DNA from: Janthinobacterium sp. 1_2014MBL_MicDiv | GTDB taxonomy: Bacteria > Pseudomonadota > Gammaproteobacteria > Burkholderiales > Burkholderiaceae_D | Direction of reading: 5' to 3' | Length of the DNA: 64,000 bases | NCBI RefSeq assembly: GCF_001865675.1 | Contig: NZ_CP011319.1 | Span: 5,332,001 to 5,396,000, forward strand | Shown: positions 8,954 to 16,762 of the stretch, in pieces | Position numbering within the stretch: position 1 is the stretch's first letter | How the letters are laid out: every line of letters begins with the position of its first letter | Translations under genes and position numbers: made by a program | The notes under the pieces: model-generated | What the model saw: the letters and a program-made list of their open reading frames with translations, nothing else | Told to the model about the DNA's origin: nothing | The model's database searches: none

Positions 8954-9036
8954 CGCGGTTCGCGCCGCGTGGCCAGATGATTTCTTGCAGCTGTCGTCTT
9001 TGCGCATCGCTTGCCTTGCAAACGATGCGCGGACAT

Positions 9037-9306
9037 TTATTTCTTCTTGCCCCAGCGCCAGCTGGTCGGTTCGCCTTTCAGCCAGCACACGCCGACGAGC
9101 GCGGCGGCGATGACGACTTCATAGACGATGTACGGCGCCAGCGATTCCTGCGGCGGGAACAGATAGGCGCCGCAGGCGAACAGCGCCAGCGCGCCGAGGA
9201 AGACCAGCCAGCCCTGCCAGGTGATGGGCATGCCCCAGCCCCAGCCATAGGTCTTGGCGGGGAACCAGTATTGCGGCGGTGTCGCCGGAGGCAGTTTGTC
9301 AGCCAT
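9037..9306 (-). CDS. small membrane protein of unknown function
   Basis: An 89-residue protein with two predicted membrane helices, one around residues 31-51 (GWLVFLGALALFACGAYLF) and one around 58-75 (PYIVYEVVIAAALVGVCWL). Both ends are Trp-rich (YWFPAKTYGWGWG and SWRWGKKK). I know no function. Similar short double-helix proteins with a tryptophan-rich start are seen in other betaproteobacteria. It stands alone between the thi promoter and the receiver-PAS gene. Confidence 0.75.
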   Translation of the reverse strand: MADKLPPATPPQYWFPAKTYGWGWGMPITWQGWLVFLGALALFACGAYLFPPQESLAPYIVYEVVIAAALVGVCWLKGEPTSWRWGKKK

Positions 9307-9360
9307 GATGCTTTCCTTGTCGATGTGAATGGCAACAAGTATAAATCAGCCGCCCGCCAA

Positions 9361-10167
9361 TCAGGCAGTGCGCAGGCGCGCCGTGACATCGAGGCCGATG
9401 CCGCGGTAGCCGATGAAGCGGCTGCCATTGTCGAACATCGGTTCGCCGCTGACCTGCAGGTACTGCGTGCTGCCGTCCGGGTTGGCGCGGCTGTAGATGA
9501 AGTCGAGGAACGGTTCGCGCGCGGCGATCTTGGCGTCGAGCAAGGCACGCTCGGCGGCGTTCCAGCGCTGCGGCTCGTCTTCGCTGCCGATGCCCAGCAT
9601 CTCGGCCACGGGGCCGGAAAAGCGCGTCAAATTGCCCTGCGCATCCTGTTCCCAGTACCAGTCCGACGACAGTTCCGTGAAGCGCTGGAAGCGCGCTTCG
9701 CTTTCGCGCAGTTCGGCCGTGCGCGCTTCCACCATCTGTTCCAGCGACTTGCTGTAGTCGCCCAGCTTCTGGTACAGCAGGCGTACTTCCAGCATGTTGT
9801 GGATGCGCGTCTTGACTTCCACCAGGTCGAAGGGCTTGCTGACGAAATCCTTGGCGCCGGCCTGCAGCGCGCGCAGCTTGTGGCCAGGCTGGGCCGTGAT
9901 CACCAGCACGGGCAGGTAACTGCCTGCCTCGATGTCGCGCAAGCCTTCCATCACCTCGAAGCCATCCATTTCCGGCATCTGCAAGTCGAGCAGGATCAAA
10001 TCGTAGCGGTGCTGCTGGTGCAGCGCGCGCACGGCTTGCGGGTCCATGGTGGACGTGATGCGCGTGTAGCCGGCATTGCGCAGCACCTGTTCCAGCAGCA
10101 TGACGTTGGCCTCCTGGTCATCGACGATGAGGATGCTGGCGTTCAGAATCTCGGTGGCTTGAAGCAT
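9361..10167 (-). CDS. receiver-PAS protein lacking an output domain
   Basis: A 268-residue protein. Residues 10-125 are a receiver domain (ILIVDDQEANVML, phospho-acceptor in LILLDLQMPEMDG, FVSKPF lysine). A coiled-coil linker follows (LGDYSKSLEQMVEARTAELRESEARF), then one PAS/PAC domain to the stop (ELSSDWYWEQDAQGNLTRFSG to FIGYRGIGLDVTARLRTA). There is no kinase, GGDEF or DNA-binding domain, so it ends where an effector would normally begin. It starts 28 bases after the hybrid kinase gene on the same strand, which makes that kinase its likely phospho-donor. The start at 10167 is chosen because MLQATEILNASILIVDD opens the receiver fold. Confidence 0.88.
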   Translation of the reverse strand: MLQATEILNASILIVDDQEANVMLLEQVLRNAGYTRITSTMDPQAVRALHQQHRYDLILLDLQMPEMDGFEVMEGLRDIEAGSYLPVLVITAQPGHKLRALQAGAKDFVSKPFDLVEVKTRIHNMLEVRLLYQKLGDYSKSLEQMVEARTAELRESEARFQRFTELSSDWYWEQDAQGNLTRFSGPVAEMLGIGSEDEPQRWNAAERALLDAKIAAREPFLDFIYSRANPDGSTQYLQVSGEPMFDNGSRFIGYRGIGLDVTARLRTA

Positions 10168-10195
10168 GGCGGTATTCCTAAAAATAAATGCTGAA

Positions 10196-12100
10196 TTAGC
10201 GTACTGCGTGAGTGTCGTCGGCCAGGCCGTGCGCTGCCGCATGGTGCAGGGCCACGTCGAGCGCATCCATGAATTCGACGACCTTGATCGGCTTGGTCAG
10301 ATAGCGGAAGAAGCCAGCTTCCAGGCCTTTTTCGATGTCGCGCGGCACGGCGTTGGCCGACAGCGCCATCACGGGAATGTGGCTGGTCAGCGGATCGTCG
10401 TGCAGGATATGCAGCGCGCCATAGCCGCTGATGCCGGGCAGGTTGATATCCATCAAGATCACATCGGGCTGGTAGGTGCGCGCCAGGTCGATGCCCAGGT
10501 GCGCATCGATGGCCGTCAGCAGCTTCAGGTCGCTGCGGCGGGCGATCAATTGCTCCACCAGCGCCAGGTTGGCGGGATTGTCTTCCACGTACAGCAAGGT
10601 GCGCTGGCTTTCCTGCGGCTCTTGCACCTGCGGCAACGCATCGCCGTCGCCCAGCACCAGTGACGGTGCAGTGCTGGCGGCCAGCTCGAACCAGAAGGTG
10701 GTGCCCACGCCGACGGTGCTGTCGACGCCGATGGCGCCGCCCATCAGTTCGACCAGCTGCTTGGTAACGACGAGGCCGATACCCGTGCCCTCTTCCGTGC
10801 TGTTTTCCTGCCCCAGGCGGTTGAACGGCTGGAACAGCTGCGCCACCTGGCCCGCATCGAGGCCGGCGCCGCTGTCACGCACGCTGACCCTCACCTTGTC
10901 GCCATTCCGGCTGCATTCGACGGTGACGGTGCCGCCGGAATGGTTGTACTTGATGGCGTTCGACAGCAGGTTGACCATCACCTGTTTCACGCGCGTGCGG
11001 TCCGCATGCACGTAGAAGGCCTGGCCACAGCGGGGAAACTGCATGCGGATGCCGCGCTTTTCCGCCTGCGGCGCGATCATCGCCTGGCAATCCTGCAGCA
11101 CGTCGAGCAAGGACATCGCTTCCTGCGACAGGGTGACCTTGCCCGATTCGATCATGGCCAGGTCGAGGATTTCATTGATCAAGCGCAAGAGATACCAGCC
11201 GCCCTTGAGGATCTGTTCGATCGAGCGCTGCTGCGGCACCGTGGGCGGCGGCACGTCGGACGCCATCAGCTGCGCAAAGCCCAGCACGGCGTTCAGCGGC
11301 GTGCGCAATTCATGGCTCATGCTCGACAGGAATTCCGACTTGGCGCGGTTGGCCTTTTCCGCCACCTGGCGCGCCTTTTTCAGCTCGGCATTGTTGCTCT
11401 CGACCAGCGAGCGCGTGTACGCCTGCTGCTCCTGCAGGCGCTGGTCCAGCAGCGCCTGTTCCGCCTCGACCTGCTTGCGCGCCGTGTTGTCCGTGCCGAT
11501 CAGCAGATAGCCGATGACCTTGCTTTGCGCGTCGCGCAGGGCCGTCACGGAGACGATGGCGGGAAAGCGGCTGCCATCCTTGCGGATATACGTGAGCTCG
11601 TAGATATCCTCGATGCCGCGCGTGGCCTTGAACACCAGCGCTTCCACGCCGGGCGTGATGCGCGTATCGAGTTCGGCGCTGAGGGCGGCAGCGCGCGCGA
11701 CGATTTCTTGTGCATCGGAAATACCGGCCGGCGTCAGCTTGTCGACCACCTCGCCGGCTGCGTAGCCGAGCATGCGTTCGGCGCCCACATTGAAAATCTG
11801 GATCACGCCCTGCGCATCGGTGGCGATGCACGAGAAGTTGGCGCTGTTGAAAATCGCGTCCTGCAAGGCGCCCGCCTTGAGCAGCTGGCGCGGCAGGCTG
11901 GCCGCCACCGTGCGCCGGTACAGCGCCGCCAGCAGCATCAGCAGCAGGAACACCAGCGCGTCGATCACGCACGCCGTCTCGAACGGGGCGCGCCAGGCCA
12001 GCACGCCGACGGCCAGCAGCACGATGGCGCTGAACGAAAACGCCAGCGCCATGGGCCAGCGCGATGGGGCGCGGGAGGGGAGTTTATCAACTGTGTGCAT
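10196..12100 (-). CDS. hybrid sensor histidine kinase with PAS and receiver domains
   Basis: About 634 residues from the ATG at 12100. Two membrane helices lie near the N-terminus (PMALAFSFSAIVLLAVGVLA and CVIDALVFLLLMLLAAL). A PAS domain follows (NFSCIATDAQGVIQIFNVGAERMLGY), then HisKA with the phospho-accepting His in SSMSHELRTPLNAVLG. The ATPase domain has NLLSNAIKYN, RDSGAGLD and GTGIGLVV. A C-terminal receiver carries LLYVEDNPANLALV and the acceptor Asp in VILMDINLPG. It probably passes phosphate to its own receiver and to the receiver-PAS protein encoded just downstream. The signal sensed is unknown. A TTG at 12124 would give a slightly longer form. Confidence 0.92.
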   Translation of the reverse strand: MHTVDKLPSRAPSRWPMALAFSFSAIVLLAVGVLAWRAPFETACVIDALVFLLLMLLAALYRRTVAASLPRQLLKAGALQDAIFNSANFSCIATDAQGVIQIFNVGAERMLGYAAGEVVDKLTPAGISDAQEIVARAAALSAELDTRITPGVEALVFKATRGIEDIYELTYIRKDGSRFPAIVSVTALRDAQSKVIGYLLIGTDNTARKQVEAEQALLDQRLQEQQAYTRSLVESNNAELKKARQVAEKANRAKSEFLSSMSHELRTPLNAVLGFAQLMASDVPPPTVPQQRSIEQILKGGWYLLRLINEILDLAMIESGKVTLSQEAMSLLDVLQDCQAMIAPQAEKRGIRMQFPRCGQAFYVHADRTRVKQVMVNLLSNAIKYNHSGGTVTVECSRNGDKVRVSVRDSGAGLDAGQVAQLFQPFNRLGQENSTEEGTGIGLVVTKQLVELMGGAIGVDSTVGVGTTFWFELAASTAPSLVLGDGDALPQVQEPQESQRTLLYVEDNPANLALVEQLIARRSDLKLLTAIDAHLGIDLARTYQPDVILMDINLPGISGYGALHILHDDPLTSHIPVMALSANAVPRDIEKGLEAGFFRYLTKPIKVVEFMDALDVALHHAAAHGLADDTHAVR

Positions 12101-12145
12101 GGAATGGCCTGGCTGTAACGACAATGAAAGAGGGGACGGGGAAAC

Positions 12146-12886
12146 TCAGTGGCCCTGGCGCTGGCGCACGTCCGACAACAGGCGCGCGAATTCCTTCTTC
12201 ACCACGCCATAGCATTCGCACACATGGCCTTCGAGGCCGGCGCGGTCCTGCACCGTGATATGCCCGCGCCGATAGCTGATGAAGCCGCGCGCCTGCAGGC
12301 GGCCCGCCGCTTCCGTCACGCCTTCGCGGCGCACGCCCAGCATGTTGGCAATCAATTCCTGCGTCATCGTCAGCTCGCGGCCCGGCAGGCGGTCCATGGT
12401 CAGCAGCAGCCAGCGGCACAGCTGCTGTTCCACCGTATGGTGGCGGTTGCACACGGCCGTCTGCGACATTTGCGTGATCAGCGCCTGCGTATAGCGCAGC
12501 AGCAAACGCATGACGGGGCCGGCGCGGTCGAATTCCTCCATCAGCAGATGCGCCTTCAGGCGATAGCCGACGCCGCCCGTCTGCACGACGGCGCGGCTCG
12601 GCGTGGAATTGCCGCCCATGAACAGCGACACGCCCACCATGCCCTCATTGCCGACGCCGGCGATCTCGGATGAGCCGCCGTTTTCCAGCAGGTAATGCAG
12701 GGATACGATGGCCGTGGTGGGAAAGTGCACATGCTGCAGCTTGTCGCCCGAATCGTAGATCACGTCGCCCAGCAGCATCGGCACTTGCTCGAGGTGCGGC
12801 GCCAGGCGCGCGAAATCGGCGTCGAGCATGGCGGCGAGCAAATGGTTTTGATTCGGGTTGTGCAACTGGGCATGCGGACTCGACAT
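12146..12886 (-). CDS. Crp/Fnr-family transcriptional regulator
   Basis: A 246-residue regulator with an N-terminal cyclic-nucleotide-binding-like beta-barrel (PMLLGDVIYDSGDKLQHVHFP to GSSEIAGVGNEGMVGVSLFMGG), a dimer helix, and a C-terminal winged helix (MTQELIANMLGVRREGVTEAAGRL then ISYRRGHITV). It lacks the Fnr cysteine cluster and the cAMP-contact residues of Crp, so its ligand is unknown. The ATG at 12886 has an AGGAA site eight bases upstream; codons further up are poorly protein-like. It sits 45 bases before the kinase gene on the same strand and is divergent from the GGDEF-EAL gene. Confidence 0.9.
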   Translation of the reverse strand: MSSPHAQLHNPNQNHLLAAMLDADFARLAPHLEQVPMLLGDVIYDSGDKLQHVHFPTTAIVSLHYLLENGGSSEIAGVGNEGMVGVSLFMGGNSTPSRAVVQTGGVGYRLKAHLLMEEFDRAGPVMRLLLRYTQALITQMSQTAVCNRHHTVEQQLCRWLLLTMDRLPGRELTMTQELIANMLGVRREGVTEAAGRLQARGFISYRRGHITVQDRAGLEGHVCECYGVVKKEFARLLSDVRQRQGH

Positions 12887-13016
12887 GGGCAGGGTTCCTG
12901 GTTTCCAGTCGTCAGCTAGGGGATATGTGAAAGGCGTCCGAACGAGAGCCGCCATGCTGTGCAGCGTAACACAGCGCTTGCACAGTGGCCCGACTATATT
13001 TCTTGTTGGCATGGTC

Positions 13017-13038
13017 GTCCGTTCGCTAGCGTACGGAC
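13017..13038. promoter_or_regulatory. near-perfect 22-bp dyad between divergent genes
   Basis: GTCCGTtCGCTAGCGtACGGAC reads as a palindrome except for one symmetric T/T mismatch. It lies in the 200-bp region between the Crp/Fnr-type regulator and the GGDEF-EAL gene, 50 bases before the latter. Position and symmetry suggest an operator for a dimeric regulator, possibly the adjacent one. There is no T-run, so a terminator is unlikely. Confidence 0.4.
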
Positions 13039-13088
13039 GCTGAATCGGCCACGGCCCTACAGTCCAGTCCTAACCGGGCGACCTGATC

Positions 13089-15212
13089 ATGGACACGCAC
13101 CGGCGCGCACAGCCACCGGACGCCACCATGCAATCATTCTTCAAGCGCATCTCCATTTCCGTCTCCACCTCGGCCCTGCTCACGCTGGCGGCCGGGCTGT
13201 GCCTGACGGCCCTGTGCTATGTCTCGGCGCGCCAGATCGAAGCGGAAAGCGCCAGGCTGCTGTGGCAGCACCACGCCAGCGGTCATGCGCTGAGCGCCGC
13301 CCTGCTGCCCGCGCACGGGCTGACGTTCGACGCCAACCGCCGCGGTTCGCTGTATGTGCTGCTGGGCGGACTGCTGTCGAGCCTGCTGGCGGCCGCCTAT
13401 GTCTACCAGCTGGTGTCGCGCAACAGCGTCATTGCGCGCATCACGGGCGAACGCACGGCGGCCCTGCAGTTTGCCAATCTGCGCCTGTCCGAGGACATCG
13501 CCGCGCGCATGCACAATGAAAAATCGCTGCGCTTGCGCGAACGCATCATCGAAGTGTCGGCCAATGCCATCATCCTGTGCAGCGCCGACGCGCCCGGCTA
13601 CCTGATCGAATACGTGAATCCCGCGTTCGAGCGCATCACCGGCTATGCGGCCAGCGAAGTCATCGGGCAGCGCCTGGAAGACTTGCAGGGTCCCGAACAT
13701 GCGCGGCAGGACATGCATGCAATTACCGCGGCCCTGCGCGAGCGGCGCGAGGGCAAGGCCATCGTGCGCAATTACCGCAGGGATGGCAGCTGCTACTGGA
13801 GCGAACTGTTCGTGGCGCCCGTGCGCGACGATGGCGATGGCCCCGTCAGCCACTTTGTCGTCGCGCAATACGACATCAGCACCGTCATGCGCTTCGAGCA
13901 GCAGCTGGAATTCCAGTCGCGGCACGACGTCCTGACGGGCCTGGCCAACCGCCTGCTGCTGCGCGAGCGGCTGGAGCAGGCAATGGCCGTGGCGCGGCGC
14001 AGCAAGCTGCCCCTGTGGGTGGTCTTCATCGACCTCGACCGCTTCAAGTTCGTCAACGATACCCTGGGCCACGACGCGGGCGACAGCGTGCTGAAAAGCG
14101 TGGCCGAGCGCCTGCGCGACGCCACGCGCGAAGTCGACACGGTGGCGCGCCTGGGCGGCGACGAATTCGTGCTGCTGCTGCCCCAGCATGGCGATGGCGA
14201 ACCGGGCGCGGCCATCCTGCAGCGCATCCTCGACGCCGTGGCGCGGCCGCTGCAGCTGGGCGAATATGAATTCTTTCTCAGCTGCTGCATGGGCGTGGCC
14301 GTGTATCCCGACGATGGCAACGATGGCGATACCCTGATCAAGCATGCCGACATCGCCATGTACCGCGCCAAGGAACAGGGACGGGGCCACTGGCAATTCT
14401 ATGCGTCGAGCATGAATGCGGGCACGCTGGAGCGGCTGGAACTGGAGGGAGAATTGCGCCACGCCCTGGAGCGCGGGCAGTTCCACCTCGAATACCAGCC
14501 GCAGCTGGACCTGGCCAGCGGCGCCGTGACGGGCATGGAAGCGCTGCTGCGCTGGAACCATCCGCAACTGGGACGCATCGCGCCGGCCAGCTTCATCGGC
14601 CTGGCCGAGGAAATGGGCTTGATCACGCCCATCGGCGACTGGGTGCTGCGCACGGCGTGCGCGCAGGCGCGTGCCTGGCAGCTGGCCGGCCATGGGCCGC
14701 TGCGCCTGGCCGTCAATCTGTCGGCGCGGCAATTCAAGCAAAAGAACCTGCTGCATGCGGTGGCGCAGGCGCTGGCCGAGACGGGACTCGATGCGGCCTA
14801 CCTGGAACTGGAATTGACGGAAAGCATGGTCATGCATGACGTGGAACAAGCCACGGCCATCATGGGCAACCTGAAGGCGCTGGGCGTGCAACTGTCGATC
14901 GACGACTTCGGCACCGGCTATTCCAGCCTCGCCTATCTGCGCCACTTCCCCATCGACGTGCTGAAAATCGACAAATCCTTCGTCAGCGACATCACGCACA
15001 GCGACGACGACGCGGCCATCGTGCGCGCCATCATTTCGCTGGCGCACAGCCTGCGCCTGAGCGTGATCGCCGAAGGCGTGGAAACGGCGCAGCAGCTGGC
15101 CTTCCTGCGCCAGCACGGCTGCGAGCAGATGCAGGGCTACCTGTTCAGCCGTCCGCTGGCCGCGCCCGCCTTCGAGGCGCTATTGCAACAAGGAAAGAAA
15201 CTGCCGGCTTAA
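13089..15212 (+). CDS. PAS-GGDEF-EAL cyclic-di-GMP turnover protein
   Basis: A 707-residue protein. It has two membrane helices (around 20-45 and 88-108), a PAS domain around 155-275 (NAIILCSADAPGYLIEYVNPAF), a GGDEF domain and an EAL domain. The GGDEF motif is intact (ARLGGDEFVLLL), with the inhibitory I-site REVD five residues before it. The EAL domain is intact (MEALLRW, NLSARQF, ELELTES, IDDFGTGYSS, IAEGVET). Both diguanylate cyclase and c-di-GMP phosphodiesterase activity are therefore possible. It controls motility/biofilm signalling in its family. The start at 13089 could be replaced by the ATG at 13128. Its stop overlaps the convergent porin stop (TTAA). Confidence 0.93.
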   Translation: MDTHRRAQPPDATMQSFFKRISISVSTSALLTLAAGLCLTALCYVSARQIEAESARLLWQHHASGHALSAALLPAHGLTFDANRRGSLYVLLGGLLSSLLAAAYVYQLVSRNSVIARITGERTAALQFANLRLSEDIAARMHNEKSLRLRERIIEVSANAIILCSADAPGYLIEYVNPAFERITGYAASEVIGQRLEDLQGPEHARQDMHAITAALRERREGKAIVRNYRRDGSCYWSELFVAPVRDDGDGPVSHFVVAQYDISTVMRFEQQLEFQSRHDVLTGLANRLLLRERLEQAMAVARRSKLPLWVVFIDLDRFKFVNDTLGHDAGDSVLKSVAERLRDATREVDTVARLGGDEFVLLLPQHGDGEPGAAILQRILDAVARPLQLGEYEFFLSCCMGVAVYPDDGNDGDTLIKHADIAMYRAKEQGRGHWQFYASSMNAGTLERLELEGELRHALERGQFHLEYQPQLDLASGAVTGMEALLRWNHPQLGRIAPASFIGLAEEMGLITPIGDWVLRTACAQARAWQLAGHGPLRLAVNLSARQFKQKNLLHAVAQALAETGLDAAYLELELTESMVMHDVEQATAIMGNLKALGVQLSIDDFGTGYSSLAYLRHFPIDVLKIDKSFVSDITHSDDDAAIVRAIISLAHSLRLSVIAEGVETAQQLAFLRQHGCEQMQGYLFSRPLAAPAFEALLQQGKKLPA

Positions 15213-16273
15213 AACGCGTGGCGCAAGCCGATGTTCAGCGCGCGGTTGCCCGTGCCCACTTCCGTGGCATTGCCCACCATGTAGGCGGCGTCGTTGCGGT
15301 TGCGGATATGTGCGTAGGCAACATACAGCTTGCTGCGCTTGGACAAGGCATACGTGGCGCCGATGGCCAGCTGCTGCGCATCGCGGTTGGCGGCATCGCG
15401 GTCATCCTTGTGGATGAACGAGGCCAGCAGGGTCGTCGCGCCGAGCGGCACGGCAACGCCGACGATGGCGTCGCGGCTGTCCGTCGACTGGGCCGGCGCC
15501 TGCGCCGCGCCATATGGATTCTCGGCAAAGAACATCGTGCTGCCGTCGCCCGTGTTGCGGCCATAGCCGGCAAACGCCGTCGCCACGCCAAAGTTGTAGT
15601 TGCCGGCCAGGATGGTGTTGTTGACGTCGGCCTTGCCGAAGTCGCCGCCACGGCTCTGGCGCGCCAGGCGCAGGGTCAGGGGACCGTTGACATAGCCCAG
15701 GGCCAGGCCCAGCGAGCGTTGATCTGCGGCAACACCCGTATGCTCGCCAAAGCCGTACATGACGGTGGCCGTGACGCCGCGCAACTCGGGCGAGGTGTAG
15801 CGAACGGTATTGTCGATGCGCGTAGCCGAATAGCCGGCCAGGTTGGTCGAGGCGCCGGCCATGCCGCCCTCGAACGGGTCGGCCACGTCCGTCAACGCCT
15901 GGCTTTGCAGGTTGTACTGGCGGCCCACGGTCAGCATGCCCAGGGGGCTGTTCAAGCCGACAAAGGCCTGGCGGCCGAACAACTGTCCCGCCTGGTCAGA
16001 GCGGCCCGTGTCGCCCTGCACGCCCGCTTCCAGGGTAAACACGGCTTGCCAGCCGTCGCCCAGCGATTCCGTGCCGCGCAGGCCCAGGCGCGAACCGGCC
16101 GAAACGCCACTGGTCAGCTTGCTGATGCCGCGCTCCTGTACCAGGGCCGCATCCATCAAGCCATACATGGTGACCGAAGACGGCTCGACGGACGACTGGG
16201 CGTGGACGGCGGGCATGGCGCCCAGGGTGGCAATGGTCGAAACGAGGCCGACGCTGATCGAGAGTTTTTTCAT
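15209..16273 (-). CDS. Gram-negative porin (Burkholderiales type)
   Basis: A 354-residue outer-membrane protein with a signal peptide ending AVHAQS, then the hallmark start SSVTMYGLMDAALVQERG of trimeric 16-strand porins. Alternating hydrophobic strands and the segments GLRGTESLGDGWQAVFTLE and AFVGLNSPLGMLTVGRQYN are typical, and it ends with the C-terminal Phe (NIGLRHAF) recognised by the Bam machinery. It lets small hydrophilic solutes across the outer membrane; selectivity is not readable. The start at 16273 (MKKLSISVGL) defines the signal peptide. A 489-bp non-coding region precedes it. Confidence 0.93.
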   Translation of the reverse strand: MKKLSISVGLVSTIATLGAMPAVHAQSSVEPSSVTMYGLMDAALVQERGISKLTSGVSAGSRLGLRGTESLGDGWQAVFTLEAGVQGDTGRSDQAGQLFGRQAFVGLNSPLGMLTVGRQYNLQSQALTDVADPFEGGMAGASTNLAGYSATRIDNTVRYTSPELRGVTATVMYGFGEHTGVAADQRSLGLALGYVNGPLTLRLARQSRGGDFGKADVNNTILAGNYNFGVATAFAGYGRNTGDGSTMFFAENPYGAAQAPAQSTDSRDAIVGVAVPLGATTLLASFIHKDDRDAANRDAQQLAIGATYALSKRSKLYVAYAHIRNRNDAAYMVGNATEVGTGNRALNIGLRHAF

Positions 16274-16762
16274 GCTGGTTTCCTTATGCAGGCATAACCG
16301 GGAAAGCGTGCGGCCATGGCACGGCCACAGCGGCCAGGCGCTGCGGAACATGCCGTATCGAAAGACGACGGGCCAGATAACAACATTCCTGGCTAAGCTG
16401 TGGCGGCGCGGCCGGGAAACGATGGCGCGCGGTAGTCCGCCGTGAATGGTGCACCGCTGGCGGTGCGCGTGGCTCAGGCGTCCGGCCCGCAGGGGACGCG
16501 CTGAAAGTGGCTGGCATCGCTGATGCGCTGGCCGTATGGCGCGGACGAGAGTTGGGTAAAACTGCGTCCGCTGGCGCCGTCCGCGAAGATGAGGCAGGAG
16601 GCGCCGAGGCCGACATTATAACATCGTCAGCTGTTTTACCCTCGTTCCCTTGGCCGCCAACGGTCCGCAAAGCCGCCAAAACACTGAAAAATGCCCGCTA
16701 CCCCGCTGCAGGCGATGCCGCGTCATCTATAATGGTTCCTTTTGCCAATCACACGCCAAATC
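16274..16762. other. porin-valS intergenic region with two opposed -10 boxes
   Basis: No convincing gene is present in these 489 bp. A plus-strand TATAAT at 16728-16733 fits a valS promoter with a leader of about 20 bases. A minus-strand extended -10 (TGTTATAAT, 16615-16623) would give the porin a leader of about 330 bases. A hairpin GCACCG-ctgg-CGGTGC lies within that leader at 16451-16466. Confidence 0.5.

Noticed and set aside
13134..15116. A 660-codon open frame antisense to the GGDEF-EAL gene
   Set aside because: It is the GC-rich shadow of a gene with intact catalytic motifs. Its translation is rich in Arg, His, Gln and Ala with no domain.
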